The notes beneath the pieces were generated by a model, which made no database searches, was not told where the DNA came from, and worked only from the letters and a program-made list of their open reading frames with translations. Positions 17,713 to 25,489 of a DNA stretch of 64,000 bases are shown here, piece by piece (position 1 is the stretch's first letter; every line of letters starts with the position of its first letter). Location of the stretch: positions 19,928 to 83,927 of the forward strand of contig JANXOV010000009.1 of assembly GCA_025357635.1 (NCBI GenBank). Direction: 5' to 3'. The translations under genes were made by a program, and so were the position numbers. This DNA is from Pseudomonadota bacterium (GTDB taxonomy: Bacteria; Pseudomonadota; Gammaproteobacteria; Steroidobacterales; Steroidobacteraceae).

Positions 17713-18360
17713 TTAGCCCTTGGGTCCCTTCATGGAGTGACGCGCCATTTGCAGCGCATGCCGGCCGAGTTGTTGGACGTTAATGCCCTCGCGCGCGAAC
17801 GCGTCGGCCTTGGTTGTACTAAGCTGGATGATCCCGTGCATGAACCCCCAGAGCGCGATCGACGTTGTTAGCGGATCGCCGATGTCCGCACGGATGGATC
17901 CGTCAGCAATGCCATGCCGGATTGCCGAGACCATGATGGCCATTTTCTTCTGCTGGCCGGTCATGCACGCATCGATGTAGGCGCTGTTCACCTCGGCACT
18001 GGCTATCAATGATTCAAACGATGCTATTGCGTTGAAATAGACTGGGAATTCCTGTGAAAACGCCAGATACGCGCGGCCTATCGCCTCGATCTGATCAAGT
18101 CCTTTCTTGTTGCGGGCAACCGCTTCGCTGAAGCGCTGCTGCAGTTGCAGACCGGCCCGCTCGGCGATGGCGAATTGCAGGTCCGCCTTGTCCTTAAAGT
18201 AGATGTAGACCAGGGCGCGCGAGAGTCTGGCTTTGCGCGCGATTTGAAGCATGGTCGCATCGTCGAACCCGACTTCGCCGAACACCTGCTCGGCTGCGTC
18301 GATGATTTCGAGGCGGCGGCGCTCCTTTTCCTCGCTGCGGCGGTCTTCAATTTCAGTCAT
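17713..18360 (-). CDS. TetR/AcrR-family transcriptional regulator
   Basis: A 215-residue repressor with the N-terminal TetR helix-turn-helix (RRLEIIDAAEQVFGEVGFDDATMLQIARKARLSRA, quoted only to locate it near residues 15-50 and split here for clarity: VFGEVGFDDATM then QIARKARLSRALVYIYF). The C-terminal ligand domain is variable. As first gene of the efflux operon with palindromes just upstream of its start, it probably represses itself and the pump until an exported compound binds. Confidence 0.93.
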   Translation of the reverse strand: MTEIEDRRSEEKERRRLEIIDAAEQVFGEVGFDDATMLQIARKARLSRALVYIYFKDKADLQFAIAERAGLQLQQRFSEAVARNKKGLDQIEAIGRAYLAFSQEFPVYFNAIASFESLIASAEVNSAYIDACMTGQQKKMAIMVSAIRHGIADGSIRADIGDPLTTSIALWGFMHGIIQLSTTKADAFAREGINVQQLGRHALQMARHSMKGPKG

Positions 18361-18363
18361 ATC

Positions 18364-18395
18364 GTCAGTCTACGAAAAGAACTGACATGGTGTCA
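18364..18395. promoter_or_regulatory. candidate TetR operator/promoter: two overlapping inverted repeats
   Basis: Immediately upstream of tetR are a perfect inverted repeat GTCAGT-N11-ACTGAC (18364-18386) and a perfect TGACA-TGG-TGTCA (18383-18395). On the minus strand TTGACA (18391-18396) makes a good -35 box, with a weaker -10 (TAGACT region) about 17 bases on. A repressor bound here would cover the promoter, which fits autoregulation. Binding is inference. Confidence 0.55.
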
Positions 18396-18508
18396 ATAGA
18401 TACACTTATGTCCAAGTAGCGCCTCGCCTCACGCCGCTTGCTAAGATGGCCAGTCGGGTGGAGATGAACGGTACACCCGTCGACCCAATCAACGATAAAG
18501 GACGAGCC

Positions 18509-18562
18509 ATGCGCCAATTGATTCTTGAACCCGTGTTCTGTTCGGCAGGGCACTCATTGTGA
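18509..18562 (+). CDS. possible 17-residue leader peptide coupled to fhs
   Basis: A short frame [17 protein letters not shown] follows a ribosome-site-like AAAGGA (about 18497-18502). Its TGA stop overlaps the GTG start of fhs (GTGA at 18559-18562). Such an overlap is typical of translational coupling. There is no run of one regulatory amino acid, so classical attenuation is not obvious. It may be chance; conservation in relatives would decide. Confidence 0.35.
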   Translation: MRQLILEPVFCSAGHSL

Positions 18563-20226
18563 GCAATATCGATATCGCGCAGCGCGCAACGATGCGGCCG
18601 ATTCTGCAATTGGCGCAGGAACGACTGGGCATACCTGAAGAATCGCTGGAATCCTACGGCCGGTACAAGGCCAAAGTGTCCTTGGATTTCATCAAAAGCT
18701 TGAATGACCGGCCCGACGGCAAACTGGTTCTGGTGACGGCCGTTTCCCCCACCCCGGCGGGCGAGGGAAAGACCACCACCACGGTGGGTCTGGGCGATGC
18801 CCTGAATCACATCGGCAAGAAAGCCATCATCTGCCTGCGAGAACCGGCACTGGGGCCCGTATTCGGGATGAAGGGCGGAGCGGCAGGGGGTGGATATTCG
18901 CAGGTCGTGCCGATGGAGGATATCAACCTTCATTTCACCGGAGATTTCTCCGCCATTTCGCTTGCGCACAATCTGTTGTCGGCCCTCATCGACAACCACA
19001 TTCATTTCGGCAATGAGCTGAAATTCGACACGCGCCGCATCGCCTGGCGGCGCGTAGTGGATTTGAACGACCGCGCACTGCGCAGCATCGTCGTCGGGCT
19101 GGGAACCTCGAACGGATACGCGCGTGAGGACGGGTTCGACATCGTCGTAGCCTCCGAAATCATGGCTATTTTCTGTCTGGCCACGAGCTTGCACGATTTG
19201 CGCGAGCGGCTCGGGAATATCGTCATCGGCACCTCGCTAGGCGGCGAGCCGATCCTGGCCCGGCAACTCAAGGCGCACGGCGCGATGACAGTGCTCTTGA
19301 AACAGGCGCTGGCGCCCAATCTGGTGCAAACGCTGGAGAACAATCCCGCATTCATTCACGGCGGGCCCTTCGCGAACATTGCGCATGGCTGCAATTCCGT
19401 GATCGCCACGCGTACGGCTCTGAAGCTTGCGGACTATGTGGTCACCGAAGCCGGATTCGGCGCCGACCTGGGCGCAGAGAAATTCGTCGACATCAAATGC
19501 CGAAAATCCGGGTTGAAGCCATCGGCTGCTGTGATCGTCGCAACGATCCGTGCTTTGAAGTTTCATGGGGGCGTGAATGTTGCGGATGTAGGCAAGGAAA
19601 ACCTTGGCGCGCTCAGGCAAGGCGTGGTCAATCTGGAACGGCACATCGACAACGTGCGCAACCATTACGGAATACCGTGTGTTGTGTCGATCAACCACCG
19701 TGCAGAAGACACCGATGCCGAGGTGAAGCTGCTGATCGACTCCGTCGCTCATCAAGGCGTCAAGGTGATTCTTGCGCGCCATTTTGCCGAAGGCAGCAAG
19801 GGCGCGATCGAGGTTGCACACGAGGTCGTGAATCTGTGTTCACAACCCAGCGGGTTCAAGTTTGTCTACGAAGACGGCGCCACGTTGTGGGAGAAGATGC
19901 AGGCCATCGCCCAGAAGATATATCACGCCGCCGATATTTCAGCCGACAAGAACGTGCGGCAACAGATCCAGCGGCTGCAGGACGCCGGCTACGGCCACTA
20001 TCCGGTGTGCGTAGCCAAGACCCAGTATTCGTTTTCGACCGACCCGACCCTGCGCGGCGCACCGTCGGGTCACACCGTCAATGTGCGTGAAGTACGGCTC
20101 GCGGCCGGAGCGCAATTCATTGTCATGATCTGCGGGGAAATCATGACCATGCCCGGTCTGCCGAGGATTCCAGCCTCGGTGTCGATCGATGTGGACGAGG
20201 ATGGAAAGATCTGCGGATTGTTTTGA
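18559..20226 (+). CDS. fhs: formate-tetrahydrofolate ligase
   Basis: ATP-dependent synthesis of 10-formyltetrahydrofolate from formate, feeding purine and one-carbon metabolism. It has 555 residues. The P-loop-type segment is [18 protein letters not shown] near residue 70, followed by [27 protein letters not shown] signature ([19 protein letters not shown]), and the C-terminal MTMPGLP. Start GTG 18559 gives MSNIDIAQ; it is not preceded by a strong ribosome site, consistent with coupling to the short upstream frame. It has no one-carbon partner genes beside it. Confidence 0.97.
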   Translation: MSNIDIAQRATMRPILQLAQERLGIPEESLESYGRYKAKVSLDFIKSLNDRPDGKLVLVTAVSPTPAGEGKTTTTVGLGDALNHIGKKAIICLREPALGPVFGMKGGAAGGGYSQVVPMEDINLHFTGDFSAISLAHNLLSALIDNHIHFGNELKFDTRRIAWRRVVDLNDRALRSIVVGLGTSNGYAREDGFDIVVASEIMAIFCLATSLHDLRERLGNIVIGTSLGGEPILARQLKAHGAMTVLLKQALAPNLVQTLENNPAFIHGGPFANIAHGCNSVIATRTALKLADYVVTEAGFGADLGAEKFVDIKCRKSGLKPSAAVIVATIRALKFHGGVNVADVGKENLGALRQGVVNLERHIDNVRNHYGIPCVVSINHRAEDTDAEVKLLIDSVAHQGVKVILARHFAEGSKGAIEVAHEVVNLCSQPSGFKFVYEDGATLWEKMQAIAQKIYHAADISADKNVRQQIQRLQDAGYGHYPVCVAKTQYSFSTDPTLRGAPSGHTVNVREVRLAAGAQFIVMICGEIMTMPGLPRIPASVSIDVDEDGKICGLF

Positions 20227-20278
20227 AAGGTTGACGGCAATGCCAGGTGCAAACCGGTGGGAGCTTGGCAAGATGATG

Positions 20279-20296
20279 CCCGCTCACAAGAGCGGG
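20279..20296 (+). terminator. hairpin after fhs
   Basis: CCCGCTC-ACAA-GAGCGGG is a perfect seven-pair stem with a four-base loop, 53 bases after the fhs stop, followed by a short TTGTCT. The T tract is weak, so it may act as a modest intrinsic terminator. Confidence 0.45.
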
Positions 20297-20381
20297 TTGT
20301 CTACCTCAGGATTCCGGGTACGCCATTAGGGTAAGCCGAGCGTATTGCACGCACCGGTTTCGGCTGCGCGTCAACCATTAG

Positions 20382-20480
20382 TTATTTCAGGTTACGAAAT
20401 TCCATGATGGTCAGAAGTACGCCGATCAGCATCAACGCAAAAACGGCAATACCGACGTAGAGCGGATCGCCGAACATCAT
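20382..20480 (-). CDS. 32-residue single-span membrane protein
   Basis: A tiny frame beginning MMFGDPLYVGIAVFALMLIG and ending LTIMEFRNLK. Residues about 8-25 form one hydrophobic span. Its ATG overlaps the stop of the upstream 60-residue membrane protein by four bases (ATGA), which argues for real coupled translation. It is the last gene of a small operon starting with the PAS protein. Function unknown. Confidence 0.55.
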   Translation of the reverse strand: MMFGDPLYVGIAVFALMLIGVLLTIMEFRNLK

Positions 20481-20659
20481 GGCTTTTTACCCAGCAATGC
20501 TGTCAGCTTGAAATAAATCCCGAAGCACAGGATGGAGGGCACCCAAATCGCTGTGAAGATTGCCTGCTCTCGATCCTTCAAGCCAAACCACATGTAGGCT
20601 GACAGAATGAACGATATCATCACCGCCAGCAGAAAGAAAAAATCCGATTTTCTGAACAT
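20477..20659 (-). CDS. 60-residue two-span membrane protein
   Basis: Small protein of 60 residues with two hydrophobic stretches (FFFLLAVMISFILSAYMWF and IFTAIWVPSILCFGIYF) joined by a charged loop KDREQ. It is probably an inner-membrane hairpin. A ribosome site (GGAGG-like, 'ggagggct' on the minus strand) precedes the ATG. It lies 18 bases after the 70-residue membrane protein and is coupled to the 32-residue one. I do not recognise the family. Confidence 0.65.
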   Translation of the reverse strand: MFRKSDFFFLLAVMISFILSAYMWFGLKDREQAIFTAIWVPSILCFGIYFKLTALLGKKP

Positions 20660-20677
20660 ATCAGCCCTCCAAGAATT

Positions 20678-20890
20678 TTACTCGTCCAGATAGTCAACGA
20701 TTCCATAGCCAACGGCGCTTAACAGGCAACCCGTAATCGCCACCGAACCGATTATTCTTATCCCCGAGGAGATTCCTATCGCAAAAAAATCTGGGTTGAT
20801 CATCCCGCTCAGGGCGAGTACCAGGCCAGCGCATCCGACCGCGGTCAGCGAGTTTCCGATCGAAATCAACAGCCCGTAAAGATATTTCAT
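20678..20890 (-). CDS. 70-residue membrane protein
   Basis: Starts at ATG 20890 with MKYLYGLLISIGNSLTAVG. Two hydrophobic segments (about residues 4-31 and 39-64, the second IRIIGSVAITGCLLSAVGYG) suggest two spans. An upstream extension in frame exists but reads into the PAS gene. It lies 44 bases after the PAS gene and shares its direction. Function unknown; the set of three tiny membrane proteins behind a PAS protein suggests a membrane-associated output. Confidence 0.6.
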   Translation of the reverse strand: MKYLYGLLISIGNSLTAVGCAGLVLALSGMINPDFFAIGISSGIRIIGSVAITGCLLSAVGYGIVDYLDE

Positions 20891-20934
20891 TGTGCCGTAC
20901 GAGTATCTTGCATATTCAACCGTGAGCGATGCGG

Positions 20935-21336
20935 CTACTGAATCGCAAAGCCTGCGCGTTGAATCGCCAACCAACACCTGGCCAGCTTGCCGACCTTAAC
21001 TGGCGTTACGCGCCAGTGCATGACGAAGGGGGTTCCATCCTTCTTATAATTGATCGCTTGACCTTCGAATTTGCCGCCGTTCTTGATGGCTTCACCCAGG
21101 CGCGCAATCACTTTTTGATCCGTAGCGGGTCCTTGCAAAATTTTCGGCGTTTTGCCGATTACTTCCGACGGCGCGTAACCAGTAAGCTTCTTGAAAGCCT
21201 GGTTCGCGTAAATAATTTTGGCCCCGGCACTCGCATCCGTGATGAGGATCGAGTCATAACTGGTTTCTGTCAGCACCTGCAGGAGTTTTAGGCTGACAGG
21301 CGTATCACTCAGGACTTTTTCTAAAGAACCAGACAT
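20935..21336 (-). CDS. stand-alone PAS/LOV-like domain protein
   Basis: A 133-residue protein consisting almost entirely of one PAS domain: SILITDASAGAKIIYANQAF, LTGYAPSEVIGKTPKILQGP, GEAIKNGGKFEGQAINYKKDG and CWLAIQR. The region KTPKILQGPATD lines up with the flavin-binding LOV motif NCRFLQG, but the photoactive cysteine is replaced (TPK instead of NCR). It may therefore bind flavin without forming the cysteine adduct, or be a redox or ligand PAS. A good ribosome site (aggagaaa) precedes ATG 21336. It is divergent from a MerR regulator. Confidence 0.75.
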   Translation of the reverse strand: MSGSLEKVLSDTPVSLKLLQVLTETSYDSILITDASAGAKIIYANQAFKKLTGYAPSEVIGKTPKILQGPATDQKVIARLGEAIKNGGKFEGQAINYKKDGTPFVMHWRVTPVKVGKLARCWLAIQRAGFAIQ

Positions 21337-21383
21337 TGAAGATTTCTCCTGTGATAGTGGGTATGTCTCTCCATTGCTGCAAT

Positions 21384-21397
21384 ATACATAGTTGTAT
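21384..21397. promoter_or_regulatory. candidate operator between PAS and MerR genes
   Basis: ATACA-TAGT-TGTAT is a perfect inverted repeat lying in an AT-rich 165-base divergent promoter region. MerR-family LitR/PplR proteins are known to use TGTACA-like dyads; the match here is only partial. It could serve both promoters. Confidence 0.35.
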
Positions 21398-21501
21398 TCA
21401 TATTGAACAGGGTTTTCTGGAAAAATTTATTCTAAAGACCTGTTAATGAACGCAATAAACGTGATAATAGCGTTTCAAAGACAGTTCATTAAGAGAGGCC
21501 G

Positions 21502-22491
21502 ATGCCAAAAGATCCACGGGTTCTGGTGGCGAAGCAGGTGTACCGAAGTGGTGCGGTAGCACGACTCACCGGCATCCCCGTTCAAACGCTGCGCGTTTGG
21601 GAAAGGCGATACAACATTGTCGGACCACGCCAGAGTGCGACGGGGCAGCGCCAGTACTCCCCCGACGAAGTCACCCGCCTCACGGTGATCAAGCAGCTGG
21701 TTGACTCGGGGCACGCGATAGGCTCTGTCGCCGCACTTGATCTGGTGCGGTTGCAGTCCATGCTCCACACGGCAGCACGCGCCGCCCGCGCTCCGCGCGG
21801 CGAGGCCCATTCCACTGCCGAGGGCGCAAGACTCCCGGTACGCGTGGCCATCGCCGGCGATGCACTGGCCATGCGGGTGCAGCACTATCAACTGCCTATG
21901 GTGCAAGTCGTAGCGTCAAGTCCTGATGCCGAGCGCGCTGGCGAAGCCCTGCGAGGAGTTGCCGCCGATGTCCTGCTGATCGAGTTGCCGACTCTGCAGC
22001 GCGAATCGGCGCGGACAATTCAGTCCCTGGCGCAACAAGTCGGGGCGCAGAAGATCATCGTCGAGTACGGCTACGCTTCGCAACGCATCGAGCGGGAACT
22101 GAGGGCACTGGGCTGCAGTCTGGCCCGCGCGCCGCTGAGTGTCGACCAGCTGGAATTGCTATGCCAATTCCCGCCTGCCGCCGCGCAGGCCAGCGGTCTC
22201 AGCCCTTTACGGCATCTGGATCCGGTCGCGCCGCGCCGCTTCGATAACAAGGCGCTCGCGGAAGTTTCCCTGGCGTCAGTCGCCCTGAACTGCGAGTGTC
22301 CGCACCACCTCTCCGAGCTGCTGGTGCGAATGGGAAATTTCGAAACCTACAGCGCCGAGTGTAAAAGCCGCAGTCCGGCCGATGCCGCACTCCATCATTA
22401 TCTGATGCAGGTAGCGGGCACTGCACGGGCCTTGTTGGAGGATGCACTCGTGCGTGTCGTCGAGGCGGAAGGCATTTCGCTTCCCGTCTGA
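21502..22491 (+). CDS. MerR-family regulator (LitR/CarH-related)
   Basis: A 329-residue regulator. Residues about 14-80 form a MerR winged helix: YRSGAVARLTGIPVQTLRVW, ERRYNIVGPRQSATGQRQYS, VTRLTVIKQLVDSGHAIG. The C-terminal 200 residues follow the LitR/CarH layout, yet I find no ExxxDxHxxG cobalamin-binding motif, so it is like the B12-independent class. In pseudomonads such regulators work with short LOV proteins to control light-induced genes. The divergent PAS/LOV-like gene and the downstream SDR fit that context. Light control is inference. Confidence 0.82.
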   Translation: MPKDPRVLVAKQVYRSGAVARLTGIPVQTLRVWERRYNIVGPRQSATGQRQYSPDEVTRLTVIKQLVDSGHAIGSVAALDLVRLQSMLHTAARAARAPRGEAHSTAEGARLPVRVAIAGDALAMRVQHYQLPMVQVVASSPDAERAGEALRGVAADVLLIELPTLQRESARTIQSLAQQVGAQKIIVEYGYASQRIERELRALGCSLARAPLSVDQLELLCQFPPAAAQASGLSPLRHLDPVAPRRFDNKALAEVSLASVALNCECPHHLSELLVRMGNFETYSAECKSRSPADAALHHYLMQVAGTARALLEDALVRVVEAEGISLPV

Positions 22492-22525
22492 GACTGCAGC
22501 GCTTAATCGAGAAGGGAAATCAATC

Positions 22526-23248
22526 GTGGAATCACCAGCATCAGCCGAAGCGTTTCCTGCAGGCGGCCGCGCCGTCGTGTTCGGAGCCAGCGGCGGGATC
22601 GGCCGCGCTCTCGCGCTGCGGCTCGCTGCACAGCCGGGTTTCTCAGCCGTGCTGGGCTACTCGCGCAGCAGCGCTGTAGCCCTGGATCTATGTGACGAGT
22701 CAAGCATCGAGGCGGTCGCGGCAGACGTGCAGCGCAGCCCAGTGGACTTGCGGCTGCTGATCGACGCCACTGGCGTGCTTGATGGCGATGGTGTGGTCGC
22801 CGAGAAGACCTGGCGCCAGATGGACGGGGCTGCAATGATGCGCGCATTCGTAGTCAACGCAATCGGGCCGGCGCTGCTGATGAAGCATTTTCTCCCGTTG
22901 CTACCGCGTGCCGGCAGGTGCGTATTCGCCACCTTGTCCGCACGGGTTGGCAGCATCGGCGACAATCGGCTTGGCGGGTGGTACAGCTACCGCGCCTCAA
23001 AGGCCGCGCTGAACCAGATCGTGCGCACCGCTGCGATTGAACTGCGTCGCACCCGACCCGAGGCGCTGTGCATCGCCTTGCATCCTGGCACGGTTGCCAC
23101 GCCTCTGTCCGCTCGCTTCGCAAAGCCTGGGCTTGAAGTCCAATCACCTGAAGTGGCGGCGCTGCGTATCCTGGCGGTGCTCAACACGCTGACAGCGCAG
23201 TCCTCGGGAGAATTCTTTGATCAGCGGGGGCGGCCGATCGTCTGGTAG
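22526..23248 (+). CDS. short-chain dehydrogenase/reductase (CsgA/C-factor-like)
   Basis: A 240-residue NAD(P)-dependent oxidoreductase. The cofactor motif is GASGGIGRALALRL near residue 22, and the active site has Ser in TLSARVG and Tyr-x3-Lys in YSYRASKAALNQ. The end DQRGRPIVW is like C-factor SDRs. I start at GTG 22526 after gaaggga; an ATG at 22442 would overlap merR by 50 bases. It lies 34 bases after merR and is probably co-transcribed. Substrate unknown. Confidence 0.87.
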   Translation: MESPASAEAFPAGGRAVVFGASGGIGRALALRLAAQPGFSAVLGYSRSSAVALDLCDESSIEAVAADVQRSPVDLRLLIDATGVLDGDGVVAEKTWRQMDGAAMMRAFVVNAIGPALLMKHFLPLLPRAGRCVFATLSARVGSIGDNRLGGWYSYRASKAALNQIVRTAAIELRRTRPEALCIALHPGTVATPLSARFAKPGLEVQSPEVAALRILAVLNTLTAQSSGEFFDQRGRPIVW

Positions 23249-23334
23249 TAATGTTAACTGGCAGGGCGATACCGCGATGGCACCCCAAGCATCACGAAAC
23301 CAATAGCGAGCTCAAAGGCAGTTCACAACAAAGC

Positions 23335-23367
23335 GCGACCCCGGAGTCCTTTCGCTCCTGGGGTCGC
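23335..23367. terminator. strong hairpin between SDR and fasciclin genes
   Basis: GCGACCCC-GGAG pairs with CTCC-T-GGGGTCGC, giving twelve pairs with one bulge and an eight-base loop. It lies between two convergent genes (SDR ends 23248, the fasciclin gene ends 23394 on the minus strand) and could stop transcripts from both sides. No long T tract is seen. Confidence 0.6.
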
Positions 23368-23393
23368 GGCAACTCTGCGTTCGAACTAGCGAA

Positions 23394-23903
23394 TCATTTC
23401 GGCATGAGCACTGAATCGATCACGTGGATCGTGCCATTGCTCGCTGCGATATCGGTCTTGGTGACCGTCGCGCCGTCGACCTTGACCGTTCCTTTGTCAG
23501 CCGAGATCATGACGGACTGCCCGTTCACGGTCTTCGCGCTCTTCAGCGTCACCACCTTGGCGGCCTTGATGTTCCCGGAAACCACGTGGTAAGTGAGGAT
23601 ATCGCTCAGCTTTTGCTTGTTCTCCGGCTTCAACAGCGATTCGACTGTGCCGGGCGGGAGCTTCGCGAATGCCTCATCCGTCGGCGCGAATACCGTGAAC
23701 GGCCCCTTTCCCTTCAGCGTCTCGACCAGCCCTGCCGCTTGCAATGCCGCAGCGAGCGTCTTGAACTGGCCGGCGGCAACCGCGGTGTCGACGATATCTG
23801 TCTTCGCCTCGTGGTGTGAGGCGCTCGCCAACAGTGGCAATGCCAGCAGGGCGGACATTGCCAGTCCGGTCGCTGCCGAAAGTATCGATTTCCTATTGCG
23901 CAT
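23394..23903 (-). CDS. fasciclin (FAS1) domain secreted protein
   Basis: A 169-residue exported protein. The signal peptide is [32 protein letters not shown]. One FAS1 domain follows: [19 protein letters not shown] (H1), [41 protein letters not shown] (H2). This is the MPT70-like bacterial type, usually periplasmic or secreted and linked to adhesion. An in-frame extension to 24311 has no coding character and overlaps the next gene's start on the other strand. Confidence 0.92.
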   Translation of the reverse strand: MRNRKSILSAATGLAMSALLALPLLASASHHEAKTDIVDTAVAAGQFKTLAAALQAAGLVETLKGKGPFTVFAPTDEAFAKLPPGTVESLLKPENKQKLSDILTYHVVSGNIKAAKVVTLKSAKTVNGQSVMISADKGTVKVDGATVTKTDIAASNGTIHVIDSVLMPK

Positions 23904-24108
23904 AACTGTATCTCCATTGTGTCTGGGTTGAATCGATTCACAGGCCATTGTTTGGCCTACCCCCGCTATTCGTGCGCGGCCGCCGGATGGATTCAATTGC
24001 GTTAGGATCGGCTTGATTGGTCGTGATAGCCGGCCCGCAACACGGCGCCTGTTTGCGTATAGTTGAGCAGAGGAGGCCGCCGCGTTCGCGGCCGTGTGCG
24101 AAGTGCCC

Positions 24109-25326
24109 ATGCGTAAACTGAATTTTGCCGATTGCACCGCGGTCTTTCTGATCATGTCGGCGTTGGCGCGGCTCGTACACGCCGGCGAGCCGCCAAACGC
24201 CTCAAACGTCGCAACGGATCCGGTCAAAACGCTGGTGGCGCGCCTGGACCTTGCCCGATACAAGGCGACCCTCAAGGGCCTGACCCAATTCGGCGACCGG
24301 CGCCAGGGCACGGATCGGAATCGCGCCGCGGTGGATTGGATTGAGGCGCAGCTGCGCGGCTATGGCTGCGCGAACACCGCGCGGATCCACTACGAGTTCA
24401 ATACGCCTGAACCACGCAAAGCCGGCGACCCGTTGCCGCCGGATGATCCGGATCAAGCGGTCGGCGGTGGCCGGTATCGCGGCATCGTTGCTCCGACGGG
24501 CGTCAACATCGATTCCTCCCGCCAGCCGGATGCCAGACTGCGAACGCTCAATTCACAGCCCAGCCGGGATGGCGCGCGCGAGGAAGTCTATTGCACCAAG
24601 GTGGGCACGGTGCATCCTGAGCTGATGTATATCGTGAGCGCGCATATGGATGGTCATGGTTGGGGCGAGGCCGCCAATGACGATGGATCGGGCACGGCGC
24701 TGGTCATGGAACTGGCTCGGGTGCTCTCCTTGCCGGATGTGAAAACCGAGCGCTCGATCCGCTTCGTGCTTTGGAACAATGAAGAGACGGGACTGAACGG
24801 CGCGGAGGCCTACGTTGCGCAGCGCGCCGCGCTACAGGGTCAGGAGGATCCTCCAGGCTCAGGGCGATATCCGGAGCCGAAGTGGTTGGGCATGATCCAG
24901 CACGACATGATGCTGTTCGATCACGGCATGCCGCGTCGCGATGGCACCTCTTCCACGCAGCAGCGGCCCGAGGCCGACGTGAATATCGAGTTCCAGTCCG
25001 CTTCCAAGTTCGCACCCGGCGCGCAGGAACTGGCGTGGGCTTTCCATGCCGCCAACGAGGCGTATGCCACTCAGTACCCCGCCTCAGTGGGTCCGCACAT
25101 GACGCACACCGACAGCGAAGCGTTCATGGATCACGTGCCGGCGATCAGCCTGCGCGAGAACGAGCGAGGCCGTGACATCGGCGCCGGCTGGGATCCGCAT
25201 TGGCATCAGCCCACCGACGTGTACGCCACTTTCTCGGATGATGATTTCAGGCTCGGGCTCAACGCTGCACAGACCACGCTCGGCGCCGTTGGCCGATTGA
25301 GTGGGGCGAGTCTTACCGGACGGTGA
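24109..25326 (+). CDS. M28-family metallopeptidase, secreted
   Basis: About 405 residues with a signal peptide ([20 protein letters not shown], cleavage after VHA). The M28 zinc ligands are visible: His and Asp in [19 protein letters not shown], Glu pair in [12 protein letters not shown], and a late His in [12 protein letters not shown]. It probably removes N-terminal residues from peptides in the periplasm. GTG 24094 is an alternative start closer to AGAGGAGG (24070-24077). The APC permease that follows could import the released amino acids, which is inference. Confidence 0.88.
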   Translation: MRKLNFADCTAVFLIMSALARLVHAGEPPNASNVATDPVKTLVARLDLARYKATLKGLTQFGDRRQGTDRNRAAVDWIEAQLRGYGCANTARIHYEFNTPEPRKAGDPLPPDDPDQAVGGGRYRGIVAPTGVNIDSSRQPDARLRTLNSQPSRDGAREEVYCTKVGTVHPELMYIVSAHMDGHGWGEAANDDGSGTALVMELARVLSLPDVKTERSIRFVLWNNEETGLNGAEAYVAQRAALQGQEDPPGSGRYPEPKWLGMIQHDMMLFDHGMPRRDGTSSTQQRPEADVNIEFQSASKFAPGAQELAWAFHAANEAYATQYPASVGPHMTHTDSEAFMDHVPAISLRENERGRDIGAGWDPHWHQPTDVYATFSDDDFRLGLNAAQTTLGAVGRLSGASLTGR

Positions 25327-25489
25327 ATCACGCGCATGGCCGCGGCCGTCGGAGCGGGGCGGCTGTGCCGCCAGATCGAGAGCAATTAATCCCCGGAACC
25401 ACGCTCATGAATTTCCTGCTGCCGGCCACCTGTGGCAGACTGAAAAGCAGGGTTGCCGAGCGACGACCCATTTCACAGGGGATAAAAGC

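Noticed and set aside
18396..18558. Riboswitch (tetrahydrofolate type) upstream of fhs
   Set aside because: I could not find a paired architecture with a conserved core; the region is better explained by the tetR promoter and the short leader frame.
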